The notes under the pieces are model-generated. The model had not been told where the DNA came from. It was given only the letters and a program-made list of their open reading frames with translations, and ran no database searches. Positions 16,337 to 25,296 of a DNA stretch of 51,006 nucleotides are shown here, piece after piece; within the stretch, counting starts at the first letter, position 1; each line of letters starts with the position of its first letter. The stretch is from Streptococcus hillyeri (GTDB lineage Bacteria > Bacillota > Bacilli > Lactobacillales > Streptococcaceae). The stretch covers positions 1 through 51,006 of the forward strand of contig NZ_RCVM01000014.1 in the NCBI RefSeq assembly GCF_003686955.1, given 5' to 3'. The translations under genes and the position numbers were made by a program.

Positions 16337-19072
16337 CTATTTACGCTTAATCTCTTCCATGATGTAAGCTTCGATAGTATCATCCACTTGAAGGTCATTA
16401 TAGTTTTCAATCATAAGACCACCTTCACGGCCGTTACCAACTTCTTTGACATCATCTTTATAGTGTTTCAAGCTAGCAAGTTTACCGTCATAGATAACCA
16501 CACGGTCACGGATAACACGGACATTTGAGTCGCGCGTAATTTTACCTGAGATAACCATGAATCCACCGATAGTGCCAACTTTAGACACTTTGAAGGTTTC
16601 ACGGATAAGAGCTTCACCAATAATTTTTTCTTCAAATTCTGGGTCAAGCATTCCTTTCATCGCGTCTTCGATTTCTTCGATAACTTTATAGATGATACTG
16701 TGTAGACGAATTTCAACATCATCGGCGTCAGCTTGAGCACGCGCTTGTGGTGTAGGGCGAACGTTAAATCCGATAACAACGGCATTTGAAGCTTCTGCAA
16801 GGGTCACATCTGACTCACTGATAGCACCTACCGCTGAGTGAACCACGTTAACTTTAACACCTTCAACATCAATCTTAAGAAGTGATGCGGCAAGCGCCTC
16901 TACAGAACCTTGTACGTCCGCTTTGATAATGACATTAACAGTCTTAACTTCACCAGCTTTAAGGGTATCAAAGAGGTTTTCAAGGCTAACACGTTGTGTG
17001 GCTTGACGTTGTTTGAGAAGGGCACGTTTCGCACGTTCTTCTCCAGCTGCACGCGCAGCTTTTTCATCTTCGTAAACCGCAAAGTGATCACCAGCCATAG
17101 GCGCTTCGTTCAAACCAGTAATTGAGACTGGCATTGATGGCTCAGCTGTTTTCACACGACGACCAAGGTCATTGGTCATGGCACGGACACGTCCGAAAGT
17201 ATTACCCACAACGATTGGGTCTTGAACATTCAAGGTACCTTGTTGAACAAGGAGAGTTGCTACTGCACCTTTTCCTTTATCAAGACGAGCCTCGATAACA
17301 GTACCAATGGCACGAACTGTTGGGTCCGCTTTGAGCTCCTGAAGTTCTGCCACAAGAAGAACTGTTTCTAGCAATTCATCAATGTTTTGACCGAATTTCG
17401 CTGAGATTTCAACAAATTCTGAATCCCCGCCCCATGCTGTAGACATGATACCGTGCTCTGCCAATTCACCAATAACACGCTCAGGGTTTGCACCTGGTTT
17501 ATCAATCTTGTTGATGGCAACGATGATTGGAACACCAGCAGCTTTAGAGTGGTTAATCGCTTCGATAGTCTGAGGCATAACACCATCGTCTGCCGCTACA
17601 ATAAGGATGGTAATATCCGTTACTGAGGCACCACGCGCACGCATTGATGTAAAGGCCGCGTGACCTGGTGTATCAAGGAAGGTGATTTTCTTTCCGTTGG
17701 CTTCGATTTGGTAGGCACCAATATGCTGAGTGATACCACCTGCTTCACCTGTTGCGACACGTGAGTTACGAAGGGTATCAAGGAGGGTTGTTTTACCGTG
17801 GTCAACGTGACCCATAATCGTTACGACTGGTGCACGCTCAATCATTTCTTCTGGGTTTAGGTAACCATCTTCTGCGAAGAAACGTTCGATGTCGGCATTG
17901 TCCACTTCAACCTTAGCCTTAGCTTCGATACCATAATCCACCATAAGGAGTTCGATAGTATCTCCATCAAGGGATTGGTTTTGAGTCGCCATAACACCCA
18001 TCATAAAGAGTTTCTTAACGATTTCTGCAGGCTCACGTTTGATACGTTTTGCAATTTCTGCGACAGTCATGCCTTCAGTATATTCAAATTCTTTTGGCAA
18101 TTCATGGAATTTACGCTCTGTTACAGGAGCTGGTGCTTGATTGCCTCTACGTTTGTTTTTCTTATTGTTATTCCAGTTGCTATTACGCTGATTTCTCACT
18201 TGGTTTTGGTTCCAGTTTTTCTTATTTTTTGCTTGTTTTGGTCCGTCTTCATTTTCATTAGAGAAGTCTCTTGATTTCTCTAGACGGGCTTTTTTACGAC
18301 GAGCATCGACAGTTGTTTTTTCCGTAGAAACTGCTGGCGCTACTTTAGGAGCAGATGGCACCACTTCTTTTGCTTTCTTAGCAGCTTCTGCCTTACGTTT
18401 TGCTTCTTCCTGCTCACGGAAACGCGCTTCACTTTCACGTGAATACTCTGCGTTTTGTTCAGCTTTCAAGGCTGCTGCACGTGCTTTAAAATCAATACGT
18501 GGTGCAGTTTGAGCAGGGCGATTTTGCTGACGATTACCATTGCGGTTATCGCGACGATCATTACGCGTGTTAGGCTGATTTTCATTGCGATGACGGTTTT
18601 GGTTGTCATTGCGGCGATCATTTTGGCGATTGCCGTTTTGGTTTGTTCCGCCTTGATTATGGTTTGGCTTGCGGTTGTCATTTCGGTTGTCACGACGATC
18701 ATTCTGATGTTTATCGCGATTACCACCATTTTGACGGCGCTCTGCCTGTTCTTTGGCTTTTGCTTCACGCTCAGCCTTGAAATTCCTAATCTGGGGACGA
18801 ACAGGGGTTGCTTTAGGAGTAGACTTCACATCCTCAGCTTTTGCTGGTTCTGCTTTTTCAGGTTTTACTTCCGCTATTTTCTCAACTTTTTGAGGTTGAG
18901 GTTTAGCAGCTCCGCTATTTCCAAAAGCCTCTGTAATACGCTTAGCTCCTGCTTCATCAACACTTGAGGCATGGGTTTTGACATCTAACCCAAGTTCAAG
19001 AGCCTTTGCGACCACTTCCTTACTCGTTTTACCAATTTCTTTGGCGATTTCATTTAAACGTTTCTTAGACAA
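16337..19072 (-). CDS. infB: Translation initiation factor IF-2
   Basis: A 911-residue GTPase that delivers initiator tRNA to the 30S subunit. An N-terminal IF2_N domain ([20 protein letters not shown]) is followed by a long basic, Asn/Arg/Lys-rich low-complexity linker to about residue 300, a second IF2_N-like block ([20 protein letters not shown]), then the G domain with GHVDHGKTT near residue 420, DTPGHAAF and NKID. The start codon is TTG, supported by TAGGAGG upstream. It belongs to the nusA operon. Antisense frames over the linker are composition artefacts. Confidence 0.97.
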   Translation of the reverse strand: MSKKRLNEIAKEIGKTSKEVVAKALELGLDVKTHASSVDEAGAKRITEAFGNSGAAKPQPQKVEKIAEVKPEKAEPAKAEDVKSTPKATPVRPQIRNFKAEREAKAKEQAERRQNGGNRDKHQNDRRDNRNDNRKPNHNQGGTNQNGNRQNDRRNDNQNRHRNENQPNTRNDRRDNRNGNRQQNRPAQTAPRIDFKARAAALKAEQNAEYSRESEARFREQEEAKRKAEAAKKAKEVVPSAPKVAPAVSTEKTTVDARRKKARLEKSRDFSNENEDGPKQAKNKKNWNQNQVRNQRNSNWNNNKKNKRRGNQAPAPVTERKFHELPKEFEYTEGMTVAEIAKRIKREPAEIVKKLFMMGVMATQNQSLDGDTIELLMVDYGIEAKAKVEVDNADIERFFAEDGYLNPEEMIERAPVVTIMGHVDHGKTTLLDTLRNSRVATGEAGGITQHIGAYQIEANGKKITFLDTPGHAAFTSMRARGASVTDITILIVAADDGVMPQTIEAINHSKAAGVPIIVAINKIDKPGANPERVIGELAEHGIMSTAWGGDSEFVEISAKFGQNIDELLETVLLVAELQELKADPTVRAIGTVIEARLDKGKGAVATLLVQQGTLNVQDPIVVGNTFGRVRAMTNDLGRRVKTAEPSMPVSITGLNEAPMAGDHFAVYEDEKAARAAGEERAKRALLKQRQATQRVSLENLFDTLKAGEVKTVNVIIKADVQGSVEALAASLLKIDVEGVKVNVVHSAVGAISESDVTLAEASNAVVIGFNVRPTPQARAQADADDVEIRLHSIIYKVIEEIEDAMKGMLDPEFEEKIIGEALIRETFKVSKVGTIGGFMVISGKITRDSNVRVIRDRVVIYDGKLASLKHYKDDVKEVGNGREGGLMIENYNDLQVDDTIEAYIMEEIKRK

Positions 19073-19090
19073 ATCTTGTCCTCCTATTCT

Positions 19091-19393
19091 TTAGTCCATA
19101 AGAGTCCTCATTTTCTTTGTAAATCCAGCGTCAACCACACAGACAACCTTGCGAGGTTTGCCTAGGGCCATACTTAATTCCAGCGCGTCAAACGCTGTGG
19201 AGACTTCTATTTTGTAAAATGTACTTTTATCTGTGATTTTTTTGGTCAAATTGGCTGCCGCATCATTGGCAAGAAAGACTAATTTGGCTTCTTGGTGCTG
19301 AATAGCTTTTATCACTAATTCCTCACCTGAAATAATCTTCCCTGCACGTTGGGCAAGTCCCAGCAAATTTGACAATTTTTCTTTGTTAGTCAT
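19091..19393 (-). CDS. ylxQ: L7Ae-family ribosomal protein, YlxQ
   Basis: A 100-residue K-turn RNA-binding protein of the L7Ae/L30e/S12e/Gadd45 fold (NLLGLAQRAGKIISGEELV, AKLVFLANDAAANLTKKI). It is standard in the Firmicute nusA-infB operon, between ylxR and infB. It ends 18 bases before infB. Its cellular role is poorly defined; RNA binding is inferred from the fold. Confidence 0.92.
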   Translation of the reverse strand: MTNKEKLSNLLGLAQRAGKIISGEELVIKAIQHQEAKLVFLANDAAANLTKKITDKSTFYKIEVSTAFDALELSMALGKPRKVVCVVDAGFTKKMRTLMD

Positions 19394-19416
19394 ACGTTTC
19401 CCGATTACTTGCTCTG

Positions 19417-19713
19417 CTATTCTAATCCTAACTCACGACGTTTAACCTTGTGGTCAACGTAAGCGATGAGTTCATCGTAGAAACTTTCTGGAACATCCAT
19501 TGAAAAAGAGCGATTGAAAACCATTTTTTTCTTAGCTTGCGCTGCTTCTTCATTGTCCAGTTTAATGTAGGCTCCACGACCATTTGCCTTACCTGTCGGG
19601 TCGATAAAAACATCACCCTCTTTGGTCTTGACAATGCGGAGAAGATCACGCTTATCAATAATTTCACCTGAAACAACTGACTTGCGCAATGGGATTTTAC
19701 GTGTTTTAGCCAT
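19417..19713 (-). CDS. rnpM: RNA-binding protein YlxR (RnpM)
   Basis: A 98-residue DUF448 protein with the family motif KANGRGAYI and a basic surface. In B. subtilis this protein binds RNase P RNA and modulates its activity, hence RnpM. It sits between nusA and ylxQ, as in other Firmicutes. The usual N-terminal cysteine block is replaced by RKSVVSGE, so the zinc-like cysteines are missing. Confidence 0.92.
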   Translation of the reverse strand: MAKTRKIPLRKSVVSGEIIDKRDLLRIVKTKEGDVFIDPTGKANGRGAYIKLDNEEAAQAKKKMVFNRSFSMDVPESFYDELIAYVDHKVKRRELGLE

Positions 19714-19786
19714 CTTAAGATACCAAGTCCGTCTGTGATTCTAACCGATTGCTCACTTTTGACGGATTTCTTCCTTTCTGACTGAA

Positions 19787-20980
19787 TTATGCCTCTTCTG
19801 TTGTGTCAACTTCTTCTGAAACAATTGTATCTGCTACGTTTTCTTCAACAGTTTCTACTGCCTCAGTAGCACCAGCTTCCTCTTCCCACTTAGCCATAAT
19901 TTCTTCATACTCAGAAGCAGACTTGATGTCAATGCGGAAACCTGTTAGATGTGCAGCAAGGCGCACGTTTTGACCACGGCGTCCAATTGCAAGAGAAAGT
20001 TTACTATCTGGCACGACCACAGTTGCACGCTTGGCATCCTCTGGATCAAAGATAACGTAATCAACCTCAGCAGGGGCAATCGCATTATAGATAAAGTCTG
20101 CTGGGTCTTCTTGCCACTCAATCACATCAATATTTTCTTCAACCGGTACAGATAGACCTGTTTTAGCATCGACACGCATTGGGTGGAAATGGCTGATAAC
20201 TTTTTTGATATTCGCACCGCCACGACCAACGATGGTACCAATAGCATCAACGTTTGGATTGTGGCTACGCACAGCAACCTTCGTACGGTCACCAGCTTCA
20301 CGAGACACACTCATGATTTCAACAGTGCCATCAAACACCTCGGGAATTTCACGTTCCATAATACGTTTGATAAACTCTGGATGACTACGACTAACGAAAA
20401 CATTAACACCTTTAGGGTTATTTTCAACTTTATAGACGTAAACATCAATCATGTCATGAGATTTCCATGTTTCACCAGGAATTTGGTCTTGGTGAGAAAG
20501 CTGAGCTTCTAAGCTACCAAGGTTCACATAAATGAAACGTTGGTCAAAACGCTCAACCGTACCAGTCATGATTTCACCTTGATGTTGCATGTATTCGTTA
20601 TACATAATTTCACGAGTCTGTTTACGCATTTTTTCCATGATGGTTTGTTTAGCAGACTGAGCTGCAACACGACCAAACTCTTTGACTGATTCTTCAAAAC
20701 GAATCTTGTCTCCAAGCTCGTAAGCAGAGCTGATAAGAAGAGCATCTTTCAAACTGATTTCAAGGCGTGAATCAAAAACTTCATCCACAACTTCACGAAC
20801 AGTGAAGACTTGGAAATCACCTGTTTTTTCATTAAAGTCAACCACACAGCTTTCAGACTGACCGTAGCGGCGTTTGTATGCTGATTTTAGCGACTCAGTA
20901 ACAGCGTCAATGATATCTTCTTTTTTAATGTGTTTTTCTTCTTCCAAAATCTGGAAGGCTGCTAGCATTTCTTTGCTCAT
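19787..20980 (-). CDS. nusA: Transcription termination/antitermination factor NusA
   Basis: A 397-residue RNA polymerase-binding factor for pausing, termination and antitermination. The order is an N-terminal RNAP-binding domain (about 1-125), S1 (about 135-200, GTVERFDQRFIYVNLG), KH1 and KH2 (VGRGGANIKKVI, IGRRGQNVRLAAHLTG), then a short acidic tail of about 40 residues; it lacks the C-terminal repeats of E. coli NusA. The ATG has no recognisable SD: the upstream bases CCCATTGTATCTTAATTT belong to a family B repeat that also abuts groEL. Confidence 0.96.
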   Translation of the reverse strand: MSKEMLAAFQILEEEKHIKKEDIIDAVTESLKSAYKRRYGQSESCVVDFNEKTGDFQVFTVREVVDEVFDSRLEISLKDALLISSAYELGDKIRFEESVKEFGRVAAQSAKQTIMEKMRKQTREIMYNEYMQHQGEIMTGTVERFDQRFIYVNLGSLEAQLSHQDQIPGETWKSHDMIDVYVYKVENNPKGVNVFVSRSHPEFIKRIMEREIPEVFDGTVEIMSVSREAGDRTKVAVRSHNPNVDAIGTIVGRGGANIKKVISHFHPMRVDAKTGLSVPVEENIDVIEWQEDPADFIYNAIAPAEVDYVIFDPEDAKRATVVVPDSKLSLAIGRRGQNVRLAAHLTGFRIDIKSASEYEEIMAKWEEEAGATEAVETVEENVADTIVSEEVDTTEEA

Positions 20981-21101
20981 AAATTAAGATACAATGGGCG
21001 TTAAGAAATCCGTATGAAAATAGGAAACTGACCGAAAATGCTCGCATCTAGGTCACGTTTATCTTTTTCACTAGGATTTTAGCCCGTGTTCAATTCCTTT
21101 C
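20981..21101 (-). repeat. Family B repeat unit 1, abutting the nusA start codon
   Basis: Reads GAAAGGAATTGAACACGGGC, then AAAAAGATAAACGTGACCTA, and ends AACGCCCATTGTATCTTAAT just before the ATG. The same order and end occur upstream of groEL (48517-48625). Confidence 0.8.
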
Positions 21102-21203
21102 AAGTATAGTAATAGATAAAGGTGAATACGGAAAAACAGAAAACCAATCGACGACGCTTGCGTCTAGGTAACGTTTATCTTTTTGACAACGTCCGTAGCC
21201 CAT
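21090..21203 (-). CDS. Small ORF in family B repeat unit 2 (37 aa)
   Basis: A 37-codon ORF starting MGYGRCQKDKRYLDASVV and ending in the next repeat unit. GAAAGGA lies seven bases before the ATG. The groEL-side copy preserves the frame for 28 codons (GYGRLQKDE..LDASVV) with ACG in place of ATG. It may be a translated leader peptide or only the coding appearance of a repeat. Confidence 0.35.
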   Translation of the reverse strand: MGYGRCQKDKRYLDASVVDWFSVFPYSPLSITILERN

Positions 21204-21217
21204 ATTCAATTCCTTTC
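21102..21217 (-). repeat. Family B repeat unit 2
   Basis: Begins GAAAGGAATTGAATATGGGC and continues TACGGACGTTGTC, AAAAAGATAAACGTTACCTA and GACGCAAGCGTCGTC, which is palindromic in part. It is the copy closest in sequence to the groEL one. Confidence 0.8.
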
Positions 21218-21346
21218 TTAAACTAGGAAGACACAGCCACTTGGGCGTGTGCAATTCCTTTCAATAATAACGACTTAATCTGAAAAAGTAATAACATACT
21301 CTACAAACTATTTCACACCGCTCGTAGGGTATGTTCAATTCTTTTC
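21218..21346 (-). repeat. Family B-like partial units 3 and 4
   Basis: Two degenerate units begin GAAAGGAATTGCACACGCCC (unit 3) and GAAAAGAATTGAACATACCC (unit 4). They keep the SD-like head but lose the central block. Together with units 1 and 2 they form a head-to-tail array between rimP and nusA. The remaining bases to 21440 hold nothing I recognise. Confidence 0.55.
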
Positions 21347-21440
21347 AAAACATGTTAGGGCAATAGAGGCTGGAAATATTCCAACTCTTTATCTTTACTG
21401 TGGTAACTGTTTGGTGTTACCAACTGTCGTTGACAATAGA

Positions 21441-21911
21441 CTACAACTTCACAGCAAGCCTAGCTTTCGCTACGCTACTATATGGAATTTCGACTATTTT
21501 CCGACGTGTCTTATCCAAATAGTCAATAGTTAATGTCTCGCCATCAAAATTTACTAAATCACCTTGGAAAATCTTGATTTTATCAATAGCCTGATAAAGA
21601 GACACATTGACATATTTCCCAATAGCAGCACTCAAGGCTTCCTTAGTTTTCAGTGGTCGCTCCAAACCTGGGCTTGAGACTTCCAACATATATTGTGCAG
21701 GAAAGGGATCCGGTTGAATGTTGTCTAACAGCGGACTGATAATCTCTGTCAGCACTGCTGTATCTTCAACTGTAATCCCCTCTGGCTTATCAACTAAAAC
21801 CGATAAGACATAGTCGCTTCCCATTTTTTCGTATTCAATATCAACTAATTCAAATGGAGGAAGAATAGCTGGCGCTACCACTTCTGTTACCAATTCAACG
21901 ATATTTGCGAT
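21441..21911 (-). CDS. rimP: Ribosome maturation factor RimP, likely AUC start
   Basis: A 156-residue 30S assembly factor (YlxS/RimP) needed for 16S rRNA processing. Conserved blocks are [44 protein letters not shown] and [11 protein letters not shown]. The only ribosome binding site, GGAGGTGAT (21916-21924), is a perfect anti-SD complement, and the first codon at ideal spacing is ATC (21909-21911) followed by GCA AAT ATC. TTG or GTG codons further upstream overlap the SD. I therefore place the start at AUC. It leads the nusA operon. Confidence 0.85.
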   Translation of the reverse strand: MANIVELVTEVVAPAILPPFELVDIEYEKMGSDYVLSVLVDKPEGITVEDTAVLTEIISPLLDNIQPDPFPAQYMLEVSSPGLERPLKTKEALSAAIGKYVNVSLYQAIDKIKIFQGDLVNFDGETLTIDYLDKTRRKIVEIPYSSVAKARLAVKL

Positions 21912-21943
21912 GAGAATCACCTCCAATTTTTAAACATAGACAA

Positions 21944-22015
21944 AGGGCGTAGTTATCACTCGCCCCTTTCTTGTATATTTTATAATAGTATATCAGACTA
22001 TTTATTGTATTGCAA
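21944..22015 (-). promoter_or_regulatory. Promoter and leader hairpin of the rimP-nusA-infB operon
   Basis: TTGCAA (22010-22015), a 17-base spacer and TATACT (21987-21992). The leader folds into AAAGGGGCG / CGCCCTTT (21944-21972). No T run follows the stem, so it is not a plain terminator; a regulatory role is possible. Confidence 0.65.
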
Positions 22016-22056
22016 GCAAAAAGCTCTAAAAATCACATTTAGCCTTCAATATGCGA

Positions 22057-22938
22057 TTAGCGTTCTGATACTTGTTTAGCCAAAGCAAAGTTTCCAAGCG
22101 TTGCTGAACCATTTTCAGGAACAGCTGGTGTCACGATATATTCTGTCACATCTGGCACTGGTAGATAGCCATTTAATAGCGCTGTGAATTTATCACGAAC
22201 TCGGCGAAGCATGTGTTCTTGCGCCATTACACCACCACCAAAGACAATTACCTGAGGACGGTACAACAAGGTTGCTTGCACCGCAGCTTGAGCAATATAA
22301 TAAGCTTGTACATCCCAAACGTCTGAATTTTGCTCAATCAATTCTCCACGGATACCTGTGCGCGCTTCAAGTGACGGACCAGCAGCTAAACCTTCTAAAC
22401 AGCCATTATGGAAAGGACAGACACCATTAAATTCATTGGAAACATCGCGTGGGTGACGGGCAACATAGGTATGTCCTGCTTCTGTGTGACCAAGACCACC
22501 GATAAACTCACCATTTTGAATAGCACCTGCACCAATACCCGTTCCAATAGTGTAATAGACTAATGATTTCACGTTCTTACGCACAAGGGCCTCACCATAG
22601 GCAGATGAGTTAACATCTGTTGTGAAATAAAATGGGATATTAAATTCTTTTTGGATTAAACCAAGCAAGTCCACATTTGCCCAGTGTTCTTTAGGTGTCG
22701 TTGTCACATAGCCGTAAGTTTGTGAATTTTGGTCAATATCAATCGGTCCAAATGAACCAATTGCAATACCAGCTAAACGGTCTTCGTAGCGTTTGAAAAA
22801 TTCAACTGTTTTTTCAATCGTTTCATAAGGTGTTGTCGTTGGAAATTGTGTTTTTTCAACAACTTGAAAATTCTCATCACCAACTGCACAGACAAATTTT
22901 GTTCCGCCCGCTTCAAGGCTACCATATAATTTAGTCAT
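22057..22938 (-). CDS. scrK: Fructokinase, ROK family
   Basis: A 293-residue ATP-dependent fructokinase. ROK features are EAGGTKFVCAVG at the N terminus, the GTGIGAGAIQNG phosphate loop, the ROK zinc block GHTEAGHTYVARHP...CPFHNGCLEGLAAG, and a C-terminal FGGGVMAQ. It phosphorylates the fructose released when ScrB cleaves sucrose 6-phosphate. It is downstream of scrA on the same strand, about 100 bases away. The second of two adjacent ATGs has the better spacing from GAGG. Confidence 0.92.
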   Translation of the reverse strand: MTKLYGSLEAGGTKFVCAVGDENFQVVEKTQFPTTTPYETIEKTVEFFKRYEDRLAGIAIGSFGPIDIDQNSQTYGYVTTTPKEHWANVDLLGLIQKEFNIPFYFTTDVNSSAYGEALVRKNVKSLVYYTIGTGIGAGAIQNGEFIGGLGHTEAGHTYVARHPRDVSNEFNGVCPFHNGCLEGLAAGPSLEARTGIRGELIEQNSDVWDVQAYYIAQAAVQATLLYRPQVIVFGGGVMAQEHMLRRVRDKFTALLNGYLPVPDVTEYIVTPAVPENGSATLGNFALAKQVSER

Positions 22939-23042
22939 CATTTTTCCTCTTAATATTTAATTTCTTCTATTATAACAAATTCCTACCAAATCACAAAGAA
23001 AGGGCTGAGATTTTACTCAGCACCTTCAATTATTCAAATGGA

Positions 23043-24977
23043 TTATTTGACGTTAACAAGAGCTGCGCCAACAGCAACTGTTCCTGTAGCTACAGGAGTC
23101 ACTTCTGCAAAGTCAGCTGTATTTGTCACGATAATCATCGTTGTGTCATCAAGACCAGCTTCAGCGATTGCAGCACGGTCAAATGTTCCAAGAACATCGC
23201 CCGCTTTAACACGTTGCTCAGCTTTAACAGTTTGTTTAAAGCCTTTACCGTCCATAGAGACAGTATCGATACCGATGTGCAGAAGAACTTCTGTACCGTT
23301 GTCGGATTTAACACCGTAAGCATGGCCTGTTTCAAAAGCGATTTGAACAACACCATCAACTGGTGAGTAAAGTGTCTCTCCGCTTGGTTTAACGGCGATA
23401 CCTTTACCCATAGCACCTGATGAGAAGACTGGGTCATTAACATTTTCAAGGGCTACAACTTCACCCTCAAGTGGTGAAACGATTGTTTCTTCCGCCAAGG
23501 CAGCTGGAGCAACTGATTCCGCTACTTGAGTTGCCACCGGAGCAACCACTTCAGTTGCTTGAGCTGTTGCTGCTTCGTCTGCAAAAACTGCTGCTGCCTT
23601 AGATTTACCATAGGCGAATGTTAACCCAAATGCCACAGCAAATGCAATTAACTCAGCAACAATGTACATTGGAATTGTTGAAGCTTTGATTGAAAGGAAT
23701 CCGATAAATCCTGCTGCACCAAGTGAAACTGCAATAACGTGTGTTAAACCAGCAAATACCGCACCCGCTGCTGAACCAATAAGAGCGCAGAAGAATGGGA
23801 ATTTGTATTTCAAGTTAACTCCAAACAAGGCTGGTTCTGTAATTCCCAAGAAAGCAGATACCGCTGCTGAACCTGAAAGACCTTTAGTTTTAGCATTTTT
23901 AGTCAAGAAGTAAATCGCTAAAGTTGCCGCACCTTGTGCCACGTTTGCCATTGAGGCTACAACAAAGATGTAGTCACCGAAACCTGTACCATTGTTATTG
24001 TATGCTGATAACAGTTGTGTTTCGATTGCTGGGAATGATTGGTGCAAACCAGTCATTACAATAAGAGAATATGTTCCACCAAAGACACCCATTCCTAACG
24101 CACCAGTTGTATCATACAACCAAACAATAACATTTGTAATGGCATCAGAAACTGTCATCATAACTGGGCCAATTGCCGCAAATGTCAAGAAACCTGTAAT
24201 TAACACTGAAAGAAGTGGGGTAAAGGTAAAGTCAACTGCTGATGGCAATTTTTTGTGGAAGAATTTCTCAAGAACTGATAGCAACCAAACTGATACAAGA
24301 ACTGGAATAACTTGGTAGTAATAGTTTGCTTGGGCAATTTCCCAACCAAACACATTCCAAGTTGCTAATTCAGCTGGATTCGCTGCTGTCATGATCATTC
24401 CAAGAGCCGCACCAAGGTACATATTAGCACCAAATCGTTTTGCCGCAGAAATAGCTACAAGAATTGGCAAGAACATGAACGGCGCCGCAGACATGAATTG
24501 AATCATTTCTGAAAGACCTTTGATAGCAGGGTACATTTCTTCTAGAGACTGTGGTCCAAATAAATCTGGTGATGTCAAGAAGTTACGCAAAGCCATCAAA
24601 AGACCACCAGCAACAAGTGCTGGAATAATTGGAACAAAGATATCTGAAAGAAGTTTAATCAAATCCATCAAAGGATTGAATTTCTTATCTTTATTTGCTA
24701 TTTCTTTAAGGTCATCTGTTGAAACTTCTTTTAAGCCAGTAGCTTTAATTAATTCTGCATAAACGAAGTTAACGTCACCAGGACCAATGATAATTTGATA
24801 CTGTCCATTAGTACTAAATGTACCTTTTACATCTGGATTCTCATCAAGCGCAACTTGATTTACTTTAGAATCATCCTTCAATACTAAACGTAAACGAGTC
24901 GCGCAGTGAGCTGCTGCAACTAAATTATCTTTACCAACGGCTTCAATGACCTCGGAAGCCACTTTACTATAATCCAT
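23043..24977 (-). CDS. scrA: PTS sucrose transporter EIIBCA
   Basis: A 644-residue membrane permease that imports sucrose as sucrose 6-phosphate. Domain order is IIB (about 1-85, phospho-Cys25 in AAHCATRLR), IIC with about ten membrane segments (about 105-460), an Ala/Val-rich linker, then IIA (about 495-635, phospho-His in [10 protein letters not shown]). AAGGAG precedes the ATG. It is divergent from scrB. Promoter TTGACA-17-TAAACT (25032-25060) overlaps a LacI-type operator. scrK follows. Confidence 0.96.
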   Translation of the reverse strand: MDYSKVASEVIEAVGKDNLVAAAHCATRLRLVLKDDSKVNQVALDENPDVKGTFSTNGQYQIIIGPGDVNFVYAELIKATGLKEVSTDDLKEIANKDKKFNPLMDLIKLLSDIFVPIIPALVAGGLLMALRNFLTSPDLFGPQSLEEMYPAIKGLSEMIQFMSAAPFMFLPILVAISAAKRFGANMYLGAALGMIMTAANPAELATWNVFGWEIAQANYYYQVIPVLVSVWLLSVLEKFFHKKLPSAVDFTFTPLLSVLITGFLTFAAIGPVMMTVSDAITNVIVWLYDTTGALGMGVFGGTYSLIVMTGLHQSFPAIETQLLSAYNNNGTGFGDYIFVVASMANVAQGAATLAIYFLTKNAKTKGLSGSAAVSAFLGITEPALFGVNLKYKFPFFCALIGSAAGAVFAGLTHVIAVSLGAAGFIGFLSIKASTIPMYIVAELIAFAVAFGLTFAYGKSKAAAVFADEAATAQATEVVAPVATQVAESVAPAALAEETIVSPLEGEVVALENVNDPVFSSGAMGKGIAVKPSGETLYSPVDGVVQIAFETGHAYGVKSDNGTEVLLHIGIDTVSMDGKGFKQTVKAEQRVKAGDVLGTFDRAAIAEAGLDDTTMIIVTNTADFAEVTPVATGTVAVGAALVNVK

Positions 24978-25031
24978 AGTAATCTCCTTATTTATTTTTC
25001 TGAAAGCGATTAACTTTCTTTTACAGGAAAT

Positions 25032-25060
25032 AGTTTATCATGCTTACGATAATATGTCAA
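25032..25060 (-). promoter_or_regulatory. scrA: scrA promoter
   Basis: Consensus TTGACA, 17 bases, TAAACT on the minus strand. The -35 hexamer is part of operator 25055-25066. Confidence 0.75.
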
Positions 25061-25068
25061 TCGTTTTG
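25053..25068. promoter_or_regulatory. ScrR operator overlapping the scrA -35
   Basis: TGTCAATCGTTTTGCA, a CG-centred imperfect palindrome typical of LacI-family sites. Binding here would occlude the scrA -35. The sequence fits cre poorly, so ScrR is the likelier ligand. Confidence 0.65.
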
Positions 25069-25097
25069 CAGAAAATTTATTTTTTTTATGTTTTTCG

Positions 25098-25126
25098 TTG
25101 ATTTTTCGTGTGAAAACGTTTATCAT
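25098..25126 (+). promoter_or_regulatory. scrB: scrB promoter with operator in spacer and -10
   Basis: TTGATT (25098-25103), 17 bases, TATCAT (25121-25126). The LacI-type site TGAAAACGTTTATCA (25111-25125) fills the spacer and -10, giving simple repression by ScrR. It matches the cre consensus at 12 of 14 positions, so CcpA could also bind. Confidence 0.65.
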
Positions 25127-25177
25127 ATCAAGTGACATATTTTGACAGAAAGGAACTATTCAGTTGGATCATATCTA

Positions 25178-25296
25178 GCTGAATATGGGACTAATTCTCT
25201 GAAACAAGCTAAAACTTGCTAGGTACAAGATACCTTCGTTAGTTTTCCGTGTTTCTAAAGAAGTTTCGCAAGCGAAAGGTCCCTTGATATCTTACT
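25178..25296 (+). repeat. Diverged family B repeat abutting the scrB start codon
   Basis: Begins CTGAATATGGGACTAA and ends CCCTTGATATCTTACT directly before the ATG, compared with CCCTCTATATCTTAATT before groEL. The middle is diverged and contains the palindrome TTTCGCAAGCGAAA. Confidence 0.55.

Noticed and set aside
18455..18967. 170-residue plus-strand ORF opposite infB
   Set aside because: It is antisense to the Asn/Arg/Lys-rich linker of IF-2; the hydrophobic composition is the mirror of that linker, and no SD or promoter supports it.
20981..21346. CRISPR array between rimP and nusA
   Set aside because: Units are about 45-120 bases, differ in length and sequence and have no constant short repeat with unique spacers.
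25053..25068. cre site at scrA
   Set aside because: TGTCAATCGTTTTGCA does not align to TGWAANCGNTNWCA; a ScrR operator fits better.
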